Assembly: GCA_016709145.1 (NCBI GenBank)
Contig: JADJEK010000021.1
Location: 1-43,112 of the forward strand
Length of the DNA: 43,112 nt
Source of the DNA: Planctomycetota bacterium
GTDB taxonomy: Bacteria > Planctomycetota > B15-G4 > JADJEK01
Direction of reading: 5' to 3'
The notes below the pieces were generated by a model, which had not been told where the DNA came from, searched no databases, and worked only from the letters and a program-made list of their open reading frames with translations. A program made the position numbers and the translations under genes. Below, one piece after another: positions 17,534 through 28,553 of the stretch. Every line of letters starts with the position of its first letter. The stretch's first letter is position 1.

Positions 17534-18493
17534 TCACTCCCCGGTCGCGAGGATCTCGGCGAGGAACTGCGGAGCGACGTTGCCGCCGGACAGGATCACG
17601 ACCGCGCTGGATCCTTCGAGTCGAACGCGACCGGAAAGCAAGGCCGCCACGCCGACCGCGCCGGAAGGCTCGACGACGAGCTTGGCGCGCTGCGCGAGGA
17701 AGCGGACGGCCGCGCGGATCTCATCGTCGTCGACCAACACGGTGCCCGCGAGGTGTTCGCGCGCGAGAGAGAACGGCAGCGCTCCCGCAGCGAGAGGCAT
17801 CAGTCCATCCGCGATGGTCTTCGGCGGAGCGATCGTCACGACTTCGCCCGCGGCGAGTGCGCGCGTCATCGCGTCCGCCGTGTGCGGCTCGATGCCGAGA
17901 ACGCGCGTGGCCTTCGAGCACGCCGCGGCCACCAGCGCCGAGCCCGCGCACAAGCCGCCGCCGCCGACCGGAACCAGCACGAAGCCCGGCGTCGGGAGTT
18001 CCTCGAACACTTCGAGCAAGCACGTTCCCTGTCCCGCGACGATGCGCGCGTCGTCGAAGGGCGGCACCATCACGAGGCCTTCGGTGGCGACCGCGTGCTC
18101 GGCCGCGGCCTTGCGTTCCGGGGACGTCGTGCCCGCGAATCGGACTTCAGCGCCGTAGCCGCGCGCGGCGTCGACCTTGGTCCGGGGCGCCGATGTCGGC
18201 ATGAAGATCACCGCGCGCAGACCCTCGAGCGCAGCGGCCCACGCCAACGCCTGCCCGTGGTTGCCCGACGAGAAGGTGGTGACGCCGCGCGCGCGTTCCG
18301 ATGCCGACAGCGACCGCACGGCGTTCAGCGCTCCGCGTGCCTTGAAGGCGCCGGTTCGCTGCAGGTTCTCGCACTTGAGGTAGACCGGTCCGCCCGCGAT
18401 CTCCGCGAGTTGGCGCGACGAGAGCAAGGGCGTGCGATGGACGTCGCCACCGAGTCGTTCGCGCGCAGCGCGAACATCCGCGAGATTCACCAC
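17534..18493 (-). CDS. PLP-dependent threonine/serine dehydratase (or serine racemase)
   Basis: Fold-type II PLP enzyme that deaminates threonine or serine to 2-oxo acids. From the GTG at 18493 the product has 319 residues: the Schiff-base Lys is K51 in GAFKARGA, the substrate loop is SSGNHGQALAW near 75-86, the phosphate-binding tetraglycine is VPVGGGG near 174-180, and SGGN lies near the C-terminus. There is no C-terminal ACT domain, so it resembles the catabolic/serine-racemase type rather than feedback-regulated IlvA. The frame is also open to a GTG at 18577; the start at 18493 (or 18490) fits the family N-terminus better. Convergent with xerC. Confidence 0.83.
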   Translation of the reverse strand: MVNLADVRAARERLGGDVHRTPLLSSRQLAEIAGGPVYLKCENLQRTGAFKARGALNAVRSLSASERARGVTTFSSGNHGQALAWAAALEGLRAVIFMPTSAPRTKVDAARGYGAEVRFAGTTSPERKAAAEHAVATEGLVMVPPFDDARIVAGQGTCLLEVFEELPTPGFVLVPVGGGGLCAGSALVAAACSKATRVLGIEPHTADAMTRALAAGEVVTIAPPKTIADGLMPLAAGALPFSLAREHLAGTVLVDDDEIRAAVRFLAQRAKLVVEPSGAVGVAALLSGRVRLEGSSAVVILSGGNVAPQFLAEILATGE

Positions 18494-18550
18494 AGCTTCA
18501 CCCGACCTTCCGCCCGAAACAAGAAACCGATGCCGTGCGTCCCAGCCGGC

Positions 18551-18559
18551 TGCTACCGT
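18551..18559 (+). promoter_or_regulatory. possible extended -10 element of the PAP2-glgP pair
   Basis: TG-C-TACCGT at 18551-18559 lies about 36 nt before the ATG at 18595, in the gap between divergent genes. No -35 box is clear. Confidence 0.25.
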
Positions 18560-18594
18560 AACCAGCTTCGATCGCACACGGTCGTCCAGGCTCG

Positions 18595-19449
18595 ATGAAA
18601 CCCTTCCTCGGCATCCTCAACATCGTCCTCATCGCCCTGTGCGTCGTCGCGTACGTGCGCGTCGCGCATGGCGCGGGCGCGTTCGGTCGCAGCCTCGACG
18701 TCTGGCGCGAGTTACCGCGCAAAGCCTCGTCACGTTTGATCGCGCTGTTGTGGCTGCTCGTGTTCGTCGTCGACCTGCTGCAGACCAAGAGCGACGCGAA
18801 CCTCACGGCGGCCCTACGCCTCGACTTCACTCCGGTCATCCACCAGCTCGAGGGCTCGCTTCCGGCCGCGGTGCAATCGCTGGCGTGGCCGCCTCTGACC
18901 CTGCTGCTCGCGATCGCGTACTTGATCCTCTTCCCCGGCCTGCTGTTCGGCTCGGCCCACGTGTTCGACCGCGCCGGCGACGAACGCAACGCGCTGATGG
19001 TCGGATTGGTCTACGCGATCAACTACTTGGTGTGCCTGCCGTTCTACGTGCTGTTCCCGGTGCTCGAGCCCTGGTCGTTCCCGGGATCCGGCGTCCTGCC
19101 GCTCTCGGACCTGCACGTGCATCCGTGGCTCATGGACCTCGTGCGCCCGATGAGCGGCATCGACAACTGTTTTCCCAGTTACCACACGTCGCTGACGGTC
19201 TCGCTCGTCATGCTCGCGCGGGACGCCGGCCCCAAACCGTTCGCGCGCGCGGCGACGTGGAGCGGCGCGCTCGTGATCGCTTCCACCGTGTACCTCGGTT
19301 TCCATTGGGTTCTCGACGTCGTCTTCGGCGTCATCGCCGGCGTCGTCTGCCACGGCCTCGCCCGGCGCGTCGTCGAGACCTCGCTCGCTCGTTCGTTGTT
19401 GTCGAACACGAGTTTCGCCGACGCCCCTGGTTCGAATCCGCGACTGTGA
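18595..19449 (+). CDS. PAP2-superfamily membrane phosphatase/inositolphosphotransferase-like protein
   Basis: Polytopic membrane protein of 284 residues with about six hydrophobic segments. It has the PAP2 motifs: FPSYHTSLTV (193-202, His197) and YLGFHWVLDVVFG (233-245, His237 and Asp241). The usual Arg of the third motif is not present before YLGFH. This combination is closest to the PAP2_3 (Aur1-like inositolphosphotransferase) branch, which transfers or cleaves lipid-linked phosphate groups at the membrane. The substrate is unknown. It is followed 16 bp later by glgP on the same strand, probably co-transcribed by chance of packing. Confidence 0.78.
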   Translation: MKPFLGILNIVLIALCVVAYVRVAHGAGAFGRSLDVWRELPRKASSRLIALLWLLVFVVDLLQTKSDANLTAALRLDFTPVIHQLEGSLPAAVQSLAWPPLTLLLAIAYLILFPGLLFGSAHVFDRAGDERNALMVGLVYAINYLVCLPFYVLFPVLEPWSFPGSGVLPLSDLHVHPWLMDLVRPMSGIDNCFPSYHTSLTVSLVMLARDAGPKPFARAATWSGALVIASTVYLGFHWVLDVVFGVIAGVVCHGLARRVVETSLARSLLSNTSFADAPGSNPRL

Positions 19450-19465
19450 GCCCGACCCCGCCCCC

Positions 19466-21901
<2,436 letters not shown>

Positions 21902-21922
21902 TCGAACGCGGGCCGGTCTGCG

Positions 21923-21937
21923 CCGAGCCGGGCTCGG
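21923..21937. terminator. small GC hairpin between convergent genes
   Basis: CCGAGC-CGG-GCTCGG forms a 6-bp stem in the 46-bp gap between glgP and the convergent TPR gene. It has no U-tract on either strand, so a bidirectional terminator role is only possible. Confidence 0.25.
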
Positions 21938-21947
21938 AGCGACTCCG

Positions 21948-23328
21948 TCAACGTTCGATCGCGAGCCGGTACTCGTGTGCACGTTTCTCGCACGTCGCCG
22001 CGGCCGTCGATCCGCTGTCGAACAACTCGGCGGCACGCTCGCACGCGGCAGCCGCCGCGGCGTGGTCACCGCGCGCCGCCTCGGCGCGCGCGAGCAACAG
22101 CAAGTCGCCGGCGTCGTTCCCGGCCGTGCGAGCCACGCGCGCGAGTGCCGTTTCGTAGCCGTCGTCGAGATCCACGATCCCTGCGACCGTCGACGACACG
22201 CGTCGAAGCGCGATCGCGCGTTCGGCCGCATCGGAGCGACCGCCGTGATCGACCAATCGCGCGAAGTACTCGCGCGCCGCATCGGCGTCCCCGGCGAGCT
22301 CGGCTTGCTCCGACAAACGGCGCAGCAGATCGGGCGTGGACGCACCGGCCGCGTCGAGCCGACGCAACATCTCGAGTGCCTCGTTCGACTCACCGCGGTC
22401 CTCCGCGACCTGCGCGAGCGAGGCCACGATCGGGTCGTCGTCGGACGCACGCGCCAGTGCTTCGCGCAACTGCGTCGCTGCGCGTTCGAGATCCCCGCAC
22501 GCGATCAGCAGTCGCGCGTGGTCGGCGAACTCGGCGGCGCCGGCGTCTTGCTGCGCGCAGACCGCTTCCCATGCTTCCAGCGCTTCGTAGACGTGCCCGG
22601 CACGCTCACGCGCGCTCGCGAGTCCGCGCCAGCAGACGACGTCCTCGGGCCGGCGCTCGACGGCGCGGCCGTACCACCGCGCGGCCTCTTCGAACGAGTC
22701 GAGGTGCGCGTGCAGTTCCCCGAGCACACGACAGACGTCGGCATCGCCCGGATCGAGCGTCGCCGCGGTCGAGAACTCCTCGACGGCGCGATCGACGTCC
22801 TGCGTCTCGAGCGCGAGCATGCCGCGATTGAAGTGCGGCGCGGCGTAGGCCGGGTCCGCCAGGACGGCGGCGTCGAACGAGGCCAGGGCCTCGTCGCGCA
22901 GCTCGAGATCGAGTTCGATCATCCCGCGCAAATTCAACGAGCGCGCGTCGGACGCGTCGAGCAGTACGGCGCGATCGCATGCAGCTCGCGCTTGCTCGAG
23001 CGCCGCCGCGGGCCTGGCGCAACCGCGCGAGGAACGGCCAGACCGCAGGCTCGTGCGGACTGCGGGCGACGAAGCGTTCGAACGCCTCTTCCGCGAGCGC
23101 GGCCTCACCGCAACCGAAGTGTGCGAGTCCGAGCGCGAAGTCGAGGTCGGCATCGTCGGCGAAGCTCGCGCGCGCCTCCTCGAACACCGTGACGGCGCGC
23201 TCGTACTCGCGCAACTCGAGGAACACTTGGCCGCGCAGTTTCAGCACTGCGAGGGTCGGTTCGTCCGCGGCCGCGATCAACGGCGCCGCGCACGCGCAGC
23301 GAAGGAGCAAAGTCCGGAGGTGCAGCAT
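21948..23328 (-). CDS. exported TPR protein, frameshifted
   Basis: The N-terminal part reads from the ATG at 23328 (signal peptide MLHLRTLLLRCACAAPLIAA, then TPR helices such as LRGQVFLELREYERAVTVFEEAR). The rest continues in another frame to the stop at 21948 with further TPR units (for example RGMIELDLELRDEALASFDA and FNRGMLALETQDVDRAVEEF). The two frames join naturally near 23001-23012, where one extra base in a GGCGGCG stretch would restore one continuous protein of about 460 residues with eight or more TPRs. The change is either a sequencing/assembly indel or a true disabling frameshift. TPR arrays act as protein scaffolds. Convergent with glgP. Confidence 0.7.
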
Positions 23329-23378
23329 GGTGGGAGGCGTTCCTTCGGCGCACCTCTTCGAGAGGAACCGCGTCTTGC

Positions 23379-23698
23379 TTGACCGAATCGTGGAATGGCT
23401 CGAATGCGCTCAAGGCCGCGACGGCGACGACGTCAAGAGCACCGAGTCCCGCGTCCGGATCGGAGCCCGATCGTGGCGGTCCCGCGGAGCGACGTCTCGA
23501 AGAGCCGACGCCCGAAGACGTACTGGTCGACATGCTCGATCGCCGCGAGCGAGTCGAGACCGTCGATCTCGACACGATCTGCGCGCGCCATCCGCTCCAG
23601 GCTGCACGACTGCGCGAGCCGGGACTCCGGGCTCACTTCGCGGCGTCGAGTCGCTGCGTCGCGCGCTCCAGCACGTCGTCCATGTGGAGACCCTGAGC
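23379..23698 (+). pseudogene. remnant resembling the N-terminus of a planctomycete Ser/Thr protein kinase
   Basis: A 105-codon plus-strand frame (TTG at 23379) contains EDVLVDMLDRRERVETVDLD followed by TICARHPLQAARLRE. This matches the acidic 'length-limited linker' that precedes the kinase domain in many planctomycete Ser/Thr kinases (a short helix, then E-x-VDL-x-x-(L/I)C-A-x-HP-x-x-A-x-x-LR). No kinase domain follows: from about 23620 the sequence runs into the tail of the minus-strand gene ending at 23633, and the last 25 codons are probably meaningless. I infer a truncated gene. It occupies most of the 304-bp gap 23329-23632, in which I see nothing else certain. Confidence 0.35.
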
Positions 23699-26155
23699 CA
23701 GCGCCTTGGCCTTCGTCCAAGCTTCGACGGCGTCGGCGCGGCGGTGCTGCGCGAACAGCGCCTCACCGAGCTGGAACCATGCGTACGGATTCTGCGGCAA
23801 CAGTCCGAGCGAGACGCGATACGCGCCCTCGGCCGCGACCCAGTCCGCGGCCTTCTCCGCGTCTTGCGCGTTCGAATACGCGACCTTCGCGATCGTCAAA
23901 ACGCGCTGCTGGGCTTCGCCCTTCAACTCCGCGCTCAGGTTGCGGATCAACTCGGCGACGGCGCCGAGTTCGTCCGCGCTCGCCGCCGATTCCGCGGCGT
24001 CGAGGAACGACGCGCACGCGGCCACCTTGTCCTGTGCGAACAGATGGGCGTAGCCGACGTTCTTGTGCGCAGCGACGATCTGCGCACGCAGATCGGCCAC
24101 CGGGAGTTCGCGTTCCTGAGCATCCAGCAGCACCGCGAGCTCGCCAGCGAAGTCGCGCTGCTGCCGCAGCAGGCGCGCCAGGCGCGCCGCGTTCTCGCCG
24201 GTCGCGTCGGGACCGAGCGAGCGCGCGCGCTTCGTCAATTCGAGAGCGAGCGCTTCGTCGCGAGCGTCTTCGGCCGAGCGCGCGAGCTGCGTGTACAGCG
24301 TCGCGAGTTCTTCGGCGCCCCCGCGCAACCGATGCCTCAGCGACTCGAGTTGCTCGGCGTTGTGGACCGCGTCACTGATGTTGCCGCGCGCGACGAGCAG
24401 TTGCGTGACGACGAGGATCACGTCGGGATCCGCGTCCCCCTGCGCTTTGCGCGCGGCCACGATCTCGGCTTCACCGGCCTCGCCCTGCCCGCGCGAGAAG
24501 TACAGCTTCGCGAGCTCGAGCCGCGGCGCGGCCAGGTCGGGCCTCGACTTCGCGACTTTCTCGAAGTCCTTGACCGCGTCGATCGCGCGCCCGGTCACGA
24601 GGTACGCGCGACCCCGATCGAGCAGAGCGCGCGTGTGGTCGGGCACCGCGTCCAGCGCCTCCGCGTACGACGCGAACATCGCCACCGCGTACTCCGCGCG
24701 CACGGCGCGATCGCCTTCGAACTTCGTCGACAGTGACAACAACGCCTGTGCCGTGGCTCGCCGCACCAGCAGATCGGCACGCAGGTTCGCGTCCGACGTC
24801 GCCGCGATCATCTCGTCGACGTCGCGCACGACGACACGCGGTCGACCGGCGCGCAGCTTCAGGTCGAGCAGATCGAGTTCCAGCGCGGATGCCCGCGACG
24901 GGCCGCGTGCCCCATCGCCGTACATCGCGCGTTCGAACACCGGCAGCGCGTCCTCGGCGAGTCCGAGTTGCGCGGCGAGGACCGCCACGTCGCGCGCCGA
25001 ATCGGCATCGAGCGCACGCAGAGCATCGTCGGGACGCACGAGCAGATCGTGCAAGGCGCCGCTACCGCCGCGCTCGAGAGCGACCAGCGCCGCGCGGTGC
25101 GCGACCGGCCGCGACCGGCCGAGTTGCTCGCGTTCGAACGCCAGGAGGTCGACGCAGGACCGCGCCGGTCGCACGACGCGCCAAGTCGTGATCGCCGACG
25201 TCGCGAGCAACGTGACGATCGCCGCGAGCGCGACGACGCCTCTCTTGCCGCCGTCGCGCGGCCGGCTCGCCGCGTACGCGACGGTCAGGACGATCGGCAC
25301 CAAGCCCGAGCTCGAGACCAGCGCGGACGACGACGTCGAGAAGCCGACGATCGCCGTGCCGAGCATCGCCACCACCACCGCGACGCGGGCCGGTCCGGCA
25401 ACCGCCCACGCGAGCAGCGCCAAGACGCCGATCCCCACCGCTCCGAACGCCGGGTGCGCACCGTCGCCGACGAACGCCGATCCGCTGCTTCCGGCGAGCG
25501 TCGCGAACGCGTGCAGCACGCCTTCGCCGATGCCGTAGCCGCCGGTACCCGCGGGCGTGCCCGAGAACTCCACGCCGAACCAATCGAGCAGGCCTGCGGC
25601 GCCGAACACCCGCGGCAGGATCGCGAGTAGGACCACGGGCCGCACCGGGCCGCTGGCGCGCGCGGCCAGCGCGATCGCGAACGTCGCGACCCCGACTCCC
25701 GACGGCGACCACCACGTCCCGACGACGAGCAGGCCGGCGCCGATCTCGCGCAGGACCGGTCGATCGCGCACCAGGATCGCCGCGCCGAGCGCGGCGAGTG
25801 CGAGCGCCGCGATCTCGTGTCCGCCGCGCGCGCTCGTCGCCGCGACCCAGGTCGAGGGATGGACGCAGAACGCGGCGAACGCGAGCACCGCGTGCCACGA
25901 CCGCGCGCGCTCCAACGCGAACCACGCGCAGAGCGCTGCGAACGCGAGCGCTGCGGCTGCGACACGCACGGCCGCGAGCAGTGACGTCGCAAACGTTCCG
26001 TGGTCCGAGTGCGGCGCGGCCGGCGGATTCTCGACCAGCCGCGGCAACTCCGGCAACGCGTCGAACGGCGCCAGCGGTCGCAACGTCAGCGCCATGGCCA
26101 GCGCCAACGCGATGACGACGACCGGCACGAACCACTTCCACGCGCGCTCTGCCAT
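23633..26155 (-). CDS. polytopic membrane protein with C-terminal TPR domain
   Basis: AAGGA lies 8 nt before the ATG at 26155, which is followed by a membrane segment (AWKWFVPVVVIALALAMALT). The 840-residue product has about ten hydrophobic segments in its first 400 residues, rich in Ala, Val and Gly, then about 440 residues of TPR-like helices (FASYAEALDAVPDHTRALLD, AYLVTGRAIDAVKDFEKVAK, AYRVSLGLLPQNPYAWFQLG). The layout, membrane domain plus periplasmic or cytoplasmic TPR, recalls the O-mannosyltransferase-like TPR proteins of this group, but no DxD or other glycosyltransferase motif is certain. Function unknown. Confidence 0.78.
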   Translation of the reverse strand: MAERAWKWFVPVVVIALALAMALTLRPLAPFDALPELPRLVENPPAAPHSDHGTFATSLLAAVRVAAAALAFAALCAWFALERARSWHAVLAFAAFCVHPSTWVAATSARGGHEIAALALAALGAAILVRDRPVLREIGAGLLVVGTWWSPSGVGVATFAIALAARASGPVRPVVLLAILPRVFGAAGLLDWFGVEFSGTPAGTGGYGIGEGVLHAFATLAGSSGSAFVGDGAHPAFGAVGIGVLALLAWAVAGPARVAVVVAMLGTAIVGFSTSSSALVSSSGLVPIVLTVAYAASRPRDGGKRGVVALAAIVTLLATSAITTWRVVRPARSCVDLLAFEREQLGRSRPVAHRAALVALERGGSGALHDLLVRPDDALRALDADSARDVAVLAAQLGLAEDALPVFERAMYGDGARGPSRASALELDLLDLKLRAGRPRVVVRDVDEMIAATSDANLRADLLVRRATAQALLSLSTKFEGDRAVRAEYAVAMFASYAEALDAVPDHTRALLDRGRAYLVTGRAIDAVKDFEKVAKSRPDLAAPRLELAKLYFSRGQGEAGEAEIVAARKAQGDADPDVILVVTQLLVARGNISDAVHNAEQLESLRHRLRGGAEELATLYTQLARSAEDARDEALALELTKRARSLGPDATGENAARLARLLRQQRDFAGELAVLLDAQERELPVADLRAQIVAAHKNVGYAHLFAQDKVAACASFLDAAESAASADELGAVAELIRNLSAELKGEAQQRVLTIAKVAYSNAQDAEKAADWVAAEGAYRVSLGLLPQNPYAWFQLGEALFAQHRRADAVEAWTKAKALAQGLHMDDVLERATQRLDAAK

Positions 26156-26183
26156 GCTCGAGTTCCTTCGGCGAGGGGCCGAG

Positions 26184-26189
26184 ATCCTA
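26184..26189 (-). promoter_or_regulatory. possible -10 hexamer of the membrane-TPR gene
   Basis: The minus strand reads TAGGAT about 29 nt before the ATG at 26155. It leaves a leader of about 22 nt that holds the AAGGA Shine-Dalgarno. No -35 box is clear. Confidence 0.25.
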
Positions 26190-26297
26190 CCGTCGCAGAC
26201 GGGCATTCGACGAAGCCGCGCTCGATCCCGCGATCCCCTCGCGTCGGGCGCCCGACGTCGGCGCGAGCGCGGCCTCGCCGTCGCAGCGCGGGCTCCG

Positions 26298-26303
26298 TAT
26301 CGT
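26298..26303 (+). promoter_or_regulatory. -10 hexamer next to the mtaB start (leaderless type)
   Basis: TATCGT is followed by 6 nt and then the mtaB ATG at 26310, with no Shine-Dalgarno. This spacing is what a leaderless mRNA would need. Confidence 0.35.
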
Positions 26304-26309
26304 GCGCGC

Positions 26310-27578
26310 ATGGAGCGATTCGCGATCCTCGACCACGGCTGCAAGGTCAACCGGTACGACGGCGAGCTCGTGCGCGCGGCGATCCGACGATTCGGTCTGG
26401 TCGAAGCCTCGCCGGCCGAGTCCCCCGACCTCTACGTGCTGAACGCCTGCGCGGTCACGGATCGCGCGGTGCGCCGCGGGCGACAAGCGCTGCGTCGCAT
26501 GCGGCGCGAGAACCCCGGATGCCGCCTCGTCGTCACCGGCTGCATGACGCAGAGCGATCGATCGGCGTATGTCGCCGTCGAGGACGGCCTCGTCGTCGTA
26601 CCCGGCAGGGACCAGGACGCGTTGCAAGCCGCCCTGCGCGGCTTGCTGTCCGGCGCGGTCGCCGCCGCGAGTCCCGCACTCGACGCCGCGTCGTACGACG
26701 ATCGCACGCGCGCGTTCCTGAAGGTGCAGGACGGCTGCGACGCGAAGTGCTCGTTCTGCGTGATCCCGTCGATCCGCGGCGGCGCACGGAGCCGCGCGCG
26801 CGAGGCGATCCTCGCGGAAGCAGCGGCCTTGATCGCGCGCGGCTTCCGCGAGTTGGTCGTGTGCGGGATCCACCTCGGGCACTACGGCCGCGACACGGGC
26901 GACACGCTGGACGCTCTCGTGCCCGCGCTCGCCGCCTTGCCCGGCGAGTTCCGCCTGCGCTTGTCCTCGCTCGAAGTCGGCGAGGTCGACGCGGCACTGG
27001 TGCGCGCGGCGCGAGACAGTCGGCGCGTCGTGCCGCACTTCCACATCCCGCTGCAAAGCGGCGACGACGGCGTGCTGCGCGCCATGCGACGGCCGTACAC
27101 GACGCGTCGCTTCCTCGATCGCATCGCGCTGCTGCGCGAGCTCGCCCCCGACGTCGCGCTGACCACCGACGTCATCGTCGGGTTCCCGGGCGAGGACGAC
27201 GCCGCGTTCGAGCACACGCTCGCTTGCGTGCACGAAGCCGGTTTCGCGAAGGTCCACGTGTTCCCGTACTCGCCGCGCGCGGGAACCGAGGCCGCCACGT
27301 TCGCGGCCCGCGTGCCGTTGCCGACTCTGCGCCGACGCGTCGCTCGCTTGCTGCGTCTGGACGCGGAGCGGGCGCGCGCGTTCGACGAGCGCTTGGTCGG
27401 GACGACGTGCGAAGTGTTGGTCCAACGCGCGACGACGCAGGGATCCATCGGCTTGTCCGAACGCTATCGTCGCGTGCGCGTCCACGGGCGCCACGCACGC
27501 GGAACGTTCGTCCGCGCCACCGTCCGCGGCGTCGAACGTGACCTGTTGATCGCGGAGCCCGAACATGGCCGAGTCTGA
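26310..27578 (+). CDS. mtaB: tRNA (N6-threonylcarbamoyladenosine-37-C2)-methylthiotransferase
   Basis: MtaB adds a methylthio group to t6A37 of tRNA by radical SAM chemistry. The 422-residue protein has the three-domain order of the methylthiotransferases. The N-terminal UPF0004 domain binds the auxiliary cluster with C11 (HGCKVNRYDGE, the CKVN form typical of MtaB), C47 and C78. The radical SAM motif is C143-xxx-C147-xx-C150 followed by VIPSIRGG. A TRAM-like C-terminal region covers the last 60 residues. The gene overlaps the uracil-DNA glycosylase start by 14 bp. Confidence 0.9.
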   Translation: MERFAILDHGCKVNRYDGELVRAAIRRFGLVEASPAESPDLYVLNACAVTDRAVRRGRQALRRMRRENPGCRLVVTGCMTQSDRSAYVAVEDGLVVVPGRDQDALQAALRGLLSGAVAAASPALDAASYDDRTRAFLKVQDGCDAKCSFCVIPSIRGGARSRAREAILAEAAALIARGFRELVVCGIHLGHYGRDTGDTLDALVPALAALPGEFRLRLSSLEVGEVDAALVRAARDSRRVVPHFHIPLQSGDDGVLRAMRRPYTTRRFLDRIALLRELAPDVALTTDVIVGFPGEDDAAFEHTLACVHEAGFAKVHVFPYSPRAGTEAATFAARVPLPTLRRRVARLLRLDAERARAFDERLVGTTCEVLVQRATTQGSIGLSERYRRVRVHGRHARGTFVRATVRGVERDLLIAEPEHGRV

Positions 27579-28512
27579 CGACCGCGTCCGTCGCGCGATC
27601 GACGCGATCCGCGTCCACGTGCGCTCCGAGTCGGACTTCGGCTCGGACGCGATCGAGCGCGCGGCGCCGCGTCCCGCGCCGATGGCGAGCACCGCGACGG
27701 TCGTCGCTGCGTCCCCCGAGACCACGATCACGAACGAGCCGACCGCCCCACTCGCGCCGTCGCGCGTTCCCGCACCGTCGAACGAGCCGGTCGCGACCTC
27801 GAGCGCACCAGCACGCCCCGCCGTCGATGCACGCTCCCCCGCGTTCGTGCCGCGAGTCGCGCCGCTCGGCGCACGGCTCGGCAGCGCCGAGGCGCGCGCC
27901 GAACTCGATCGACTCGAGGCCGACGTCGCCGCATGCACGCTGTGCAAACTTCACGCGACCCGAACTTGCACGGTTCCCGGCGAAGGCAACGCGAGCCCGG
28001 ACCTGCTCTTCATCGGTGAAGGTCCCGGCGAGGAGGAAGACCGCTCCGGTCGACCGTTCGTCGGTCGCGCCGGCGAACTGCTGACGAAGATCATCGGTGC
28101 GATGGGCTTCTCGCGCGAGACGGCCCACATCGCGAACATCGTGAAGTGCCGGCCGCCCGGCAACCGCGTGCCCGAGCCCGACGAGATCGCGGCCTGCCAG
28201 CCGTACTTGATGCGGCAGATCGTGCTGTTGAAGCCGAAGCTGATCTGCACCCTCGGCCTGCCCGCCACGCGCACGATCCTCGGCATCACGCAAGGCATCA
28301 AGGCCGTGCGCGGGCGCGAGTTCGTCTGGAACGACATCCCCGTGATCCCGACGTTCCATCCGGCGTACTTGCTGCGCAATCCGGACGACAAGCCGTTGGT
28401 CTGGCAAGACGCGCAGACGATCGTGCGGCGTCTGGTGCAACTCGGCGCGTCGATCCCGAATCCCGACGCGCTGAAGAAGTTCAAGGACCCGCCTCCCGAA
28501 CCGAGCGCGTGA
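27565..28512 (+). CDS. type-4 (iron-sulfur) uracil-DNA glycosylase
   Basis: Removes uracil from DNA in base-excision repair. The catalytic part starts near residue 110. The four 4Fe-4S ligands are C124, C127, C195 and C211; motif A is GEGPGEEED at 151-159, and the C-terminal motif is HPAYLLRNP near 265. Residues 1-108 are a long Ala/Pro-rich linker, an unusually long N-terminal extension for a family of about 200 residues. It could be disordered or hold a partner-binding site. Translation is probably coupled to mtaB. Confidence 0.9.
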   Translation: MAESDDRVRRAIDAIRVHVRSESDFGSDAIERAAPRPAPMASTATVVAASPETTITNEPTAPLAPSRVPAPSNEPVATSSAPARPAVDARSPAFVPRVAPLGARLGSAEARAELDRLEADVAACTLCKLHATRTCTVPGEGNASPDLLFIGEGPGEEEDRSGRPFVGRAGELLTKIIGAMGFSRETAHIANIVKCRPPGNRVPEPDEIAACQPYLMRQIVLLKPKLICTLGLPATRTILGITQGIKAVRGREFVWNDIPVIPTFHPAYLLRNPDDKPLVWQDAQTIVRRLVQLGASIPNPDALKKFKDPPPEPSA

Positions 28513-28538
28513 CGAGTCGTGCGCGTGCATGGAGTGAT

Positions 28539-28547
28539 TGCTAGTCT
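28539..28547 (+). promoter_or_regulatory. extended -10 element of the pilM-like gene (leaderless type)
   Basis: TG-C-TAGTCT (28539-28547) is followed by 6 nt and the GTG at 28554. There is no Shine-Dalgarno. RNA would begin at or next to the start codon. Confidence 0.4.
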
Positions 28548-28553
28548 CCCGCC

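Noticed and set aside
25101..25125. Tandem repeat of gcgaccggcc
   Set aside because: Only two short copies inside a coding region; fits chance in GC-rich DNA.
25557..26309. Upstream extension of mtaB
   Set aside because: It overlaps the divergent membrane-TPR gene and is Ala/Arg/Ser-rich; the family N-terminus begins at the ATG at 26310.
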